DNA from: Orthonyx spaldingii
Taxonomy: Eukaryota; Chordata; Aves; Passeriformes; Orthonychidae
Direction: 5' to 3'
DNA length: 64,000 nucleotides
Assembly: GCA_013397795.1 (NCBI GenBank)
Contig: VZTJ01003817.1
Location: 1,054,001 to 1,118,000 of the forward strand
Shown here: positions 49,101 through 61,100 of the stretch, in pieces
How the letters are laid out: each line of letters starts with the position of its first letter
Position numbering within the stretch: position 1 is the stretch's first letter
Program-made: the position numbers and the translations under genes
The notes under the pieces: model-generated
Databases searched by the model: none
Told to the model about the DNA's origin: nothing
Seen by the model: only the letters and a program-made list of their open reading frames with translations

Positions 49101-52100
49101 GCTACTAAATGTTGGCTGAGCAGTATGTGGTGGGTTTGTTGAAGAGACTCTCCTTGTCTGCAGGAGTGAGAAGTTCCACTTTCCTCTCTCCATAGCAAAT
49201 ATTCTCAGGGCTGAGCAAGGAACTGCTTCACTTGTCTGTAACCATTTGGAAAAAACCCTGTGCCTAGACTATTTGCACTTCTGTTTCTGGCAGCTGAGGT
49301 GAGCAAGGAAACTCTTGGACTGAAAGATCTCACAAACTGGGTGTTTTTACATTTGTGTTCCAGCCCCTTAGGGACTGGCTTAGCTCAGTTGTCATTACCA
49401 GTTAGGAGAGTGGTGTCCCCTTTGTACTCTGGAAGGATCTGTGACTCCTGCTTAGTCCAGAGTGGCATTGAGAGGTCTTCCCCAGTGTTGGGGCATGGTC
49501 AGGACTTTCTAGGAGACAGAGCTAGTCTGCGATTACAGGGAATCTGTAGTGTTTGCCACACAGGATGGGACATATTTCTGCAGAATGTCACAAGCACTAA
49601 TCATAAGCTACAATATCCATGGAAATCCTGCCTTTACAACAGCACCTGTCATAGATTTAAGCTTCAGAAGAAAGGAATGAGATATTATTTTCACTCCTTT
49701 ACCCTGCATTTCATCAGAACATTGCTTCCATAAAAATCTATGAATTTTACAGTGGAAGTGGAGAATAGGAAGATTTAAATAGTAAATACAATCTCTGCAT
49801 AAATTACATATTACTTTTAACATTTTGTTAAGGTCAAATTTTTCAGAGTTAATCACTTTGCATAATTAACTATGTCCAAATACAGGTATCTAGAATTCAA
49901 AACACTTGGACATTTCCAAATCTCAGTGAAAGAAAAAGTCTCAGGGTCAGGTAGATTCCAATATATAGTAATTCAGCTTGGATGAATTCCATGTTTCAGC
50001 CTGAATGTTTTCCCTGTTATGGTTGGAGTTCAGGTTAAGGTTCAAAATACCAGGATCTGAAGTATTGTGTTTACTCCCAGATCCTTCATAGTTTAAAGAG
50101 CTAGGAAAAGCAGTGTTGGAGGAAATACCTTCTTGTGAGTTTGGAGGTTGCCATGAGTTGCCAGCAAATAGAGTAATGGGCAGGAAAGGGGTAGGATTTA
50201 AAATGCTCACAGCAGTTTGTGAAGAGCCTTCTGCATGCAGAGGAGGCAGATACCACTCATTTAGTCTTTCATACCCAGAACTTTCACATAGCTCCTTTGT
50301 CCTGACAAATTCAATGGTGATGTGACACCTCTGTGTCTTACACAGTCTGTGTGAATATGAGAAGATCAAAGTCTGGAACAATATGTTCAGCTTATGCAAT
50401 AGCACATAATAAATCGCTGGAATATGTGCTGATCAGAAGACTGGACTCTAAGTAACAATAACCTGTTTGCAAAACCATTAATAAAGTCTGAACAGGGTCT
50501 CACACAATTCAGGGTTTCTCTCTTAAAGACCGATACTTTACTGACTAACTACTGGTAGTTCAAAGACGTAGCTGAAAACAGCATGTCCTTTCTCACAGTC
50601 GTAAATAATAAGTAGGACAGTCTGCACAGGGTGTGACCTTCAGCAGGCAGATTCTCTTCATGCTTTTGTTCACTGTGTAGAAAGTGCATATATTATCCCC
50701 TTGCCTGCTACAAATCTAGCTGTCCTCTGCCTAGCAAAAATAAAAGCCTCCCTGCTCACCCATTTCACATTTTGTTTCTTCTTTCCTGGTTTCGTCTGGA
50801 GGTCTGATCCTGATGGGTCTGTGGAGAAACTCTCTTGCCTCCTCCAATAGCCCTGCTTAATCAAGTACTCCAGGAGTCAGGCTGCCTGACCCACTTCTTA
50901 TCCAGTAAGGTCTTTTTCCAGAGGCAATGCTGAAAATACACAGCCATTGGTGATCTGGCTGCATGTTATACTTTTTTGTTTCCTGGACTCGTATCAGGCT
51001 GGTTAGTAAAGCAGACACGGGTGTACATTGGGTGTAATCAGTCCTGTACCTGGTAAGTGTGAGTGACAGTGCAAAAGGACCTATTCTTTATGTTTTATCA
51101 ATGTTCTCATGATTTCAAGGTTGTACTCATCCTTGAGATATCACCTTTCAGGAGTTATTCCACATTAGGGAAATACAATATTAAAATAGTTCTAAAATTT
51201 GGTTCAAGACTAGACTTGGGCCAATGGAGTTGTATTGTCTTGATATTTCCTTGCCTTTTTAAAAATAATGTATTTATTAACATGTAATTGATTTTACCAT
51301 TCTGCCTTTCTCATGTAATTGTACATGCAAACATCTAATGATCTGTTTTTGTAAATGCTTCTGGATGCAAAATAATTTCTACTTTATAATTATGTTAGGT
51401 TTTTTGTTTGTTTGTTTGTCTGCTTTTCTGCAGGCCTCCATATGTAGAAGCAGCCAGCCTTTGTCTGGCTTTAGTGCTCGATGCCTTGAGGATGAACAGA
51501 TGCTCCAGGCCATTAGAAAAGCAAATCCAGGAAGTGATTTCGTATATGTTGTTGACACTCGGCCCAAAGTAAGTATATTAAATTTCTTGCACATAGCAAG
51601 ACTGAGTCTGGGCTGAATGCATTAGGGAAGATACACAACCTACGTGACTGACCAAGTCACTTCTGATCTTAGTTGCACCTCTGTAACTCCACAGGTACAT
51701 GAGGATTTATTACGGGAATCTTAACTAGGAACCTTGACCACATCATTATCTCTGGGAGAATTTTCTCCTTTACACTGAACCTTTCCTTTTTCTTGTTCTT
51801 AGCAAAATGTCAAGATACAGAAAAGTAAATAACGTGTAATTGTAACTATTTACACACACAAGGGAGCTATCAAGTAAGTATATTTCTGATGAGACTAGCA
51901 AAAAAGAATTCCCATTATAAAATGTATTTACAGTTGTTTATAATGTTGCAAACCTCTGCCTGCTTATACTAAAATTTTCCATGCATGATTTCTCCTGGTA
52001 TTGAGAAAATTCCAATGACCTCTGCACAAGGCTGAGGAAAGACAAGTTACTGAGGTCACAAGAATGGAAGAGACCTTTAGATATCTCCAGCACTTTGGTG

Positions 52101-55100
52101 GTTTTGAGAGAGAATCTGAAATGTGATAAACAGTGACGTCAGATGTCATCTCTGTAACCGATGAAAAACCTCTGGCCAAGAGAAAAGCTTTAGAAAAAAA
52201 TATGCTATGGAGAAATAGAAACTCAATAATGATCTAGAAGAGGTTGGAAGCTAAAAAAAACATTGTGTCCAAATTGTCATGCTAGCAAACAGCTCAAGGT
52301 GATAAAGACTGGATAGACTTCAGTATCGGGTGGTGGGAGAAGGGATACGTTCTTTCTTACACTATCAGCAACTTTCCTCTTGAAGTTACCAAAGCCTCTG
52401 AAGAAAAACTAAAGAGGCAAATCTCCACAAAGTCCCTTGTAGGTACAGGATTAGCTATAGCATGGGAAAAGGAAAAATGAGAATAAATGTCTGAGGAAAA
52501 GAAACAAGAAAGCTGTTTCAGTATCCTGAGATCAGAAGACAGAGCCTGAAAGGGCAAGGTGGGTAAAGTTGAGAAACATGAGATATGGAGTGAGGAAAGG
52601 CAAACCTGGCAGAGCTGGAGCAGAGACAAGGAACCTGCATGCCTGGTGACTGAAGACATGGGTGTTAGTGGGACGGTGCTGTGAGTGCTCACAGCTCTAA
52701 TGGGAGTCAGCAGCCAGGAAATGAGGGACTTGGCTTGTCTCATTGACCCAAGTCACACCAAGGGCTGTGTAATCTGGTAACTACTTTGACCTTCAGTTCC
52801 CTCTTTTTTATTGGGAAGACGAGGATGCTACCACGGTACTTGTGGTCCTGAAGCAAGTTAATTGTGATGAGCACTAGGAAAGGATCAGTACCATTGTGTT
52901 CAGAATGGGTGTTAGATATGAAGTACAGACCTAGCTGCCTAAATAATGCTTGTTTAACAGTTTTCTATGTGTAATAATAGTTATAGCTTGTTTCCTGTCT
53001 GATGGTATTGGTACTCTTCCGTATTTAAGGCTGTTTTTGACTGATGGGATTTATTGCTTAGGACTTACTGACTTGGCTATTAATAGTGTTTTACCAGATA
53101 TTAACAGGAAGAACCCATCCTTTAATTTTTTCTGGTAAATTACTTTGAGACATGTTCTGTGTGCAGTGAAGAAAGCCCATACTCTGTGGAGGATGTGGAG
53201 AGACTGAAATTGGCTCACTTAGCCATGAATGCTAGCATATTTCCAGCAGTGGTGGCTTCTGCAGGAACCGGTCAGGAGATGAAGACTGTTTGTTTTCACT
53301 GAACTTCTCTGTAGAAAAAGATTTCATGTAAAGAAATCTGTAGACCAGATTCCTACTTCTCTTTGCGCTGCAAAAATGGTCAGATCTACAAAGCTCCTCT
53401 GATCTCAGATGCCTTGTTACAATTTTCCACCTGATAATGCATTTATAAATCTAGAGCATGTAGCAAGGGATAAGTGGAAGCGGTTCCTGGCATTCCTCAG
53501 GGAACCCTTAACAAATGTAAAGATAAGATACCAAGTCTGTTGGAAGGCTTCCCATTCCTGTAGGCGGCTAAAAACCTATTTGCCTCATTTCTCATAAGAA
53601 CCAGTTCCTTGCAAAGATCATGAATGCTGATGGATCCTTAATTCAGCATTCCCAAGTGCTCTTTTCTCATTGCACTTGATAATTTTCCAAACAAAAGATT
53701 TGTCTCTGGAAGAAAGCTTTGTTTCTACTTCATTTGGATATATCAGGATGACCAAATGCAACTTTACTTAAGCCTCTGTCATTCCTCTGTGTGATCACAG
53801 AAAAGCTAATATAAACTTACTGTTTATGAGTAAAACACATCAGTTCTATAATCTTTATAACAAGACATGACTTGGTTATCGTCCAAATTAAAGAAAATGC
53901 CAGAAAATCTTGCAAGTGAAGTCTTTTACCTTTAGAGGTTATATCTTCATATTCACTGAGATAAATCAAGGACATGTGCAATTCAGAGAGCTTCACAACA
54001 ACTACTTTAAGGGCAACAGATGGAATTTTGGTAGATGATGTGGAAAACTTGTTAGTAAATATTGTGGCAGCTGCAAAGTTTGGCAACTGACAGTATTTAA
54101 AATAAATGAGTGTCAGAAAGCCTTGCAAATTTAACCTTATATTTATTTACTTCTTTTAAAGAGCACTATTTCAGATTGTCATTTCAGAAGGGATATTTGT
54201 GATAAAATTGCTCTGCTGCAGAAACAGTTAATGGTATTTATGTGCTGAGTACTAGGTTAGTTAGAGGATAGATGTTTTTCATTTAGAGTTTCAGGGGTTT
54301 GTGCTGACTGAGGCTCATGTGTACAGATCTTTCTTCCTGAAGCTATAGGCTACTGCAGAGAGAGACTGCCTCATTTTGTTTATACAAGAACACTGATGTC
54401 AACTTCAAAAGAGAAAGATTAGGATTCAGCAGATAATTTATATCTTTGTAGCAAGTGACACTGAGGACTCTGTCCTTAACTGACATGCTGTTCACAGGCT
54501 GTATCTTTTTTTTTATTGTCCATTGATAGGCAAAACATCAGCAGACTGCTGGTTGATAGACAAGAATGGGTTTTTTTGCTTGTGCTTTTTTCTGAACTGC
54601 ATAATACAAGTTAAAAGAAATTTTGCCCAAGATTTGAATAAATCAAAAATGCTGGTGTTTTGCCCAGGTTCCTATTGAGAGTGTGGTTCCTTCTGTTGTA
54701 TCATGAAATTCATGCAATGTTTCAGTTCCTAATGGTGGTCCACAAACCATTAGCTTTTTAGCTCTTTCCTTTGAAAGTTAATATCTTAAGTTAGATCCTT
54801 TGAAACCTATTTTGACATATAATGTAAAAAGCTAGGATTGTTCATCTGGGTTGGAGGGAAGATGGCATCAGACAATCAGTCCCCAATTGTGTGTATTGGC
54901 TCCAAATTAAATTTGAATATTGGGAGTATGTGTGTTTGGGGTGGAAGAAGTCAGAAAAGGAGACATTCTTGTACAACCCATGATGCCATTAGTTAAGTAC
55001 TAAAATATATTGTTGTGAGTTTCAGATGTGACCACAGAAGCAGTGAATCAATAGTACTGCCTGCACTATTGGGAAATAAATTGAAGATAGAGTTATCTGC

Positions 55101-58100
55101 GTAGCCTCTTGTCCCCTAGGCAATGCCTAAGGGAGACTTTCTTTACTTTTTCGTGAGCATTGGCTCTCACTGAAATGAAGATGAGTCACTTTTTGTCCAA
55201 TTGATGCCTCATGAAGTCTATATCTTTCATTATTTATTTCTGAAATCTTTCCTGAGCAGAAGCTGTTAGTTGTGCCTGAAGGCATGGTGGTTCTGCCACT
55301 TGAGCTGCTTTGTCACTCTCAGAGCCTTCACATTTCTTGGGAAGTTTGAAGGTCTCCCAGCCTTACAGCATGAGTTTCACAGAAAAGCAGGGACTTTATG
55401 CAAAAACACAATGTCTTCATATTGCACAGTGGGATTTTGCTATAGGAAAGTTAAAAAAACATTAGATAGGTACTTATTAAAAGAAAAAGTACTTAATTTC
55501 TATCAGCTCTAGTTTTCAGTCCAAAGATCAAAATTTGGCATAAGGAGCTTGGCAGATAGTTTTCCTTCCCACCTAAGGATTCCAAAAGGGGGAAAAATAA
55601 GCATTAACCCCACCCTTAATTTTATGCTTGGGAAAACTGAACTAAAGAAGTATTTTGTAACTTTCCCATGCCAGGAAGCAAATAACAGATTCAAAGACAA
55701 AACTTCAACTTCCAGCTGAAAGTCTTTTTGCTGAAGCACAGCAACTCCTTTGATAGCGCTGCATTGCAGATGAAAATATTCGTGGTAATGTTGTCAATTC
55801 AAATATTTTGTAGTCTTACATAACAAGAGCCAAGGTACTATAAAATTTGGAAAAACTACTCCAACTCCCTCTTCATTATTGCAGGCTTCAAAGAAGTAAG
55901 CTGTATCAGCTTTTGGATGACTTGAGCAGTAAAATACAGTAACTTGGTTAACATTACAGTGTGCACATGCTACCAAACAGTGGCATGGCAGATGAGACAC
56001 TGCCACCTTCTGGGTACGTTCTGCCACTAAACATAATGCTGATCCAATATAAAATCGAAACAGCCTTTTAAAACCAAATTAAAACCTTTATGCTCCTGCA
56101 GAGGAACTGTACCTAAGCTGTGGGCTTTTTGTGTTTAACCTCACTAAGGAGGTTTCACTCAAAGTGTGTGAAACAGAGATATGAGAGACTCAGCAACCCA
56201 GCGCCCTGCAATAGGCTGTAAACAGATCCCCGATTCATAGCCCCGTAGTGTTGACACTGTGACAAATGCTTCCTATTTGTGCCTGACTTAAACCCCTCTG
56301 ATTTATTGCTGTAGACCACAAGGTCTTTTTTTTGAAAAGATTCTGCTGTTGGTTTTCATCCAGTTTTCCCTATGTTTTTCAGCTCAACGCAATGGCAAAC
56401 AGGGCAGCAGGAAAGGGATATGAAAATGAAGACAACTACTCCAACATCAAGTTTCAATTCATAGGCATTGAGAACATCCATGTCATGAGAAATAGTCTGC
56501 AGAAAATGCTTGAAGGTAATATTCCTCTTTGTTGGAAACTATAGGAAAGAATTGATCCTTCTGTCAAACAAAACAATAATGGCTCTGAAATCAGCAGCAG
56601 TGAAAAAGAGTATGAAAAATAATCTTTGCCTGTTGCAGCTGCATGCAGCTGCCTGCTGGCTAATGGGACTTGTGCAATGGAGCATCATAGCAAATACTGG
56701 TTGGTGACTTCTTAATTGTGAAAACACCTTGTTTCCTGGCTGAAATTCAGATATCATTTACTCTAATCATAAAACTAATTTTAATTCAGTGCACCTTACT
56801 GCTACTACGTCTTTTTTTGGAATTTACATTTTCATGGTAAAATGAAAAAAATCCCTTTAAGCTGACTTCAGGGCTAGTGGAAAATACAGATTGAATTTTT
56901 TTTAAAGCTCAGGGAACCTACGGTTTGATTTTCATATAACATAGTCATGCATTTTAGACTGTGAATCAATAGAAACATATTCATGCCCTGTATGCAACAT
57001 ATCACATCAGGTCTATTAATGAAATACATGGTCAATGTGTGTAACAATTCATCACCTTCAATGTCCCATGGGACTTAATAACAATTGCCTTATAAATACT
57101 TAGAAGTTTATAAACCAGCAAATCTGCCATTTCATATTTGCAGTACATAACTGTTTAGAGGTCATATGGGAAAAGAGCAAGGATGAATAAGCCGTCTTTG
57201 ACCCTAAACAGCTTGTTGATTTTTAACAAGCAAATAGGAAATAGTGCTCACTCCACAGTGTCTCGGTATTTACTTCATGTACATCAACAACAGCTTCCAT
57301 CACCTCCCACATCAGCTTCATCTATCTTATTCTTGATTTGATGCTCTGCCCATGCTCTTTTACTCTTCATCTGTCTCCCATCAAGTGCATGCAAAATCAA
57401 CGTAAATTTGAAATTTAAGAAGGGCTTAAATTTTCCATGACAGGGAAGCCATGCTCTGTTTTCAAATAAGAGCATTTTATGGAAACCAGCATTAAAGTGT
57501 AATGCAGGTAAAACATTCCCTCTCTTCATGATGATTTTCTTGATCTAAGGGTCTCAGGTAGGAAAACAGAAGGATTTTTCGTTCACTAGGAAGTCTTGTT
57601 TGGCTAGGAGAGAGGCTGGGTGAGTAAACAGGTCCCTTTATTTGTTCAACAGAAGACTATCAAAGTTAAAATAGTAAACAACCAGCCTGGCTGCATGGGC
57701 AGTGTTGTGTATAATTCTTGAGCCAAAAGTTCATGAGACCAGCCCATGGCCCAAACTTGCCTGTAACAAGGTAATTTCTAATGTATTTAACAGTTCAGGC
57801 TGCCTGGGGGGCACAAATTCTTAGCATCTATTTTCAAATGAGCCATGTGGTTAAAACACCTGCTTTTTTCCTGCGTTGTATATTTGCTATGTTGAAATCT
57901 CACATGTAGCAACTTGACTGATAAGATTAGAAATCAGAGAAGTTAGATACTGTTTAAAAGAAAAATCTTATGACTTTCAGTGTACCAGGGCTTTCCTTAT
58001 GTAAGATGCTGTGTAGATTTTATCTTTTCCCATTTGTATGTGTCCCTTAATTTGTTTTTCTGGTGGCCTTTTACCTGACTTGAGCATACAAAGAGACCTA

Positions 58101-61100
58101 GAACCAAAAAGGCTGTCAAGGATGATGGTAACACACATTTAATATGGCTTTAGATTTTTATCAAGGAATGCCTTGATAATATATCAATAATTATCAATTA
58201 CTGATGTATTATCAATATCAAAAATGTATAAATAATTAAAAGAATACATAAATAAGATAGCAATATCACTGTATCTGTGTGAATCTTCAGTAAAATATCA
58301 CACTACAGAATGGGTGTGTAGTAAAATAAACTTTACAGAATGGGTCTGCTGCTCAGGATCTGTTGTAAGATTTTATAAGGTGCATAAAAACCTTTGAAAA
58401 GACAAATGAGGCTGATGAAAACGGATTTTAGTTTAATGTGAGCAGTATTGTTGCATGGAAGTGTACAGCATGAAAAAAGGACACCAAGATATAATTGGCC
58501 AGATGTATTGCTGAAATGCAAGGCCAGTTTCATTCAATTTACTCGTGCTAAGCAGAAATGAAGAGCCAAGGATCTTCACATGCCAGACTGCACATTATTT
58601 TCAATATACAATTTTAAATAACTTCCAATTCTGAGAAGATTTGGGAAAAAAAGTTATTATTCAGTTTTCCATTAGAAAATGCACTTATATGAGGAATGTA
58701 TTCATTTCAATGATTTTTTTTAAAAAGCTGAGGAAATTAATTTATACTTATAAAATGTCAATATTCTATTTGAGTAGGTAAAAAAAATTGGTTTCAGCTT
58801 TGTGATTTTACTGACTTTAATTCAAGCCAGTTTATCATACTTCAGCATATATTTACCCTTGCATAATATTAATTTTTGGCTAATCATTACAGCATTATAA
58901 AATGATCAAATTTTTTGAATAAGGTTTTTTTTTCGGTATATGCAAAATTACTGAGATTTGACTGTACTTTGGAAGGAAAATGCATTTCAACATAATGGAA
59001 TCTCCTTTCAGAGAAAAAAAAATATTTTTGTCTCTGCTGCCTTTAGTATAGTATGGACTTTTAATTTTCTCCATTTATAGATGGGTCTATGTGAAGAACC
59101 TTGAGATAATTTTGATTCTGTGCACAACCTCATGGAAATAATTTTTAACATTAGAAGGACGTTACACAGGGATTTTTTTCGGTAAAGATCCAAGAGCTGC
59201 CTGATTTGGCATTTGGGATGGGGTGGGCTGTGCTGCACATCCAGGGGCCAGCTGAGACCTGACGCCCATGTGTTGTGCACTGAGGTGATGGCCCCACATG
59301 CTCCCTGTCTGTATTTAAACAGCAAATACGAGCTTCTCCTCCCCTCATACCAGGAGTTGCACTTGCTAATGTACGAGCAGCCCTCTGATCCTTGGACTTC
59401 TGTGACAGATCAGCCAGTAAGAAAACCTGTGGGTTTGGCCCACAGCAAGTATTCCTTTCTCTGCTTACGGCTGTCCTGCCAGAAATGGGGGGACTAGTCC
59501 AGCATAACCCCTCTGGTACTTTTGCTGGCGGAAGAGGCAGTTTCCAACACGTGTCCTGTTTCTTCCTCCCATCCTGGGACATGGACGCATTGCTGGAATT
59601 CTCAGAGCTCTGCCCAGTGGCTCTTGATTTTCCTGTGCATACACTGTGCATGCAGCAGGCCATATTTTTCAAAGATTTTGGTACCTTTTCTGCTGAGATG
59701 GAAATGCCTTTTCCCCTTAGGATAAGCCTCATAACTGAATTCATAATTGAACTCAGTATTAAGGTCCAGATCGGTTGCCAAAGTCATGTGAAATATACAG
59801 TGTATGCATTTAGGACAGTCTGAACTTTGCTCAGTAAATATTGACTCCAATTTGGTAGTGGGAATGAGCAAAGCACTGTGTTCAGCCTTACCTTGTGCTT
59901 TTGTAAACAGAGACAGTAGCTTCGGCCAGAATTCAGCTACTAATTGGTCATGCTTCCATCTGCACAGGAACATTAATCATGTGAAAAGCTGTTTGCTTTC
60001 AGTGCTGCTATCTCTGCATCTTTGTAAATATCCTCCAAAAATTACTTTTAAAATAACCATCTGGAAGGGGCCTTGCATATAAACATTGCAAGACTTTGTA
60101 TGGACACATTAGGCCATTTTGCTTCTGAACTAAATGGAGTTAGGATGGTCAGATATTTCAGATATGGTATAAACTCTGGCTTGTAAAATTAAATTTCAAT
60201 TACACTGAAGGAAACTAAAACTGTGCCAGGGGCCATAATGGCCATAAATAACTGAGTCTTTTAAGATTTCCAGACCACAAGAGACTTACTAAGACATTAG
60301 TAATTGACAGATCATACATTAACTCAATAAAAGCCTTGATGTTTTTCACTGTACTCTGAAAATTAATTTCACTGGCTAATATCTTTTTCCTTAAAAGGTA
60401 GTATAACTTTACATGGATCAAAATAAAGATGTAGTCTATTCATGGGGTGAATTTAGTATCTCACTTTTGAAAATAGATTGCACCAAATTTCATTGAGTAT
60501 TTGTTCTGCTGGATTGAGGTACCTGATTTAGATTCTGATTTTTTTTTCTTCTGATGCCACAAACTCTTTAATATTAAAAAATAGACACTTGGATACAGCA
60601 GAATAGAAACTTAGAGTAAAAACTGAGAGATTATTATTTTTTCCTTCAAATGTGGCATAGGGTTTGGAAGATTTTCAGGAAAATATTTTCTTTGATGGAT
60701 TATGGCTTGTCCTCACCATCAGAATACTTTTTGACTCCAAGTGGATAACCTCAGGGATGGAGAACTGTGGAGTGAACCACTTTAACTCAACCGCCATCAT
60801 CTGTGGCGATGCTGGGAGTAGGAGGCAGTGGCACTATTTAGGTGTCTGTCTGCCTGTCCAACAGCAGAAATCAGATGCTTTCTGTTTCCAAGCTCTCATC
60901 ACTAAATGCACAAATTCCTCCCAGGACTTTGAAAACTTCATTCCCAACACAATCTTGGAAAACACATTCTTCACAGAAGGATGGATTTGAATTTGTTTTC
61001 AACAGACTTTACAACAGCTTCTCTTTTTAAATTAAATCAACATATCGGGTGAAATTTGACCCACCCCCATTTCTTAAATGTATGTGCTTTTTCAAAGGTT

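Noticed and set aside
50346..50864. Two-exon antisense gene joining the frames at 50670-50864 and 49947-50405
   Set aside because: The donor-like and acceptor-like sites put the second frame out of phase and give an immediate stop.
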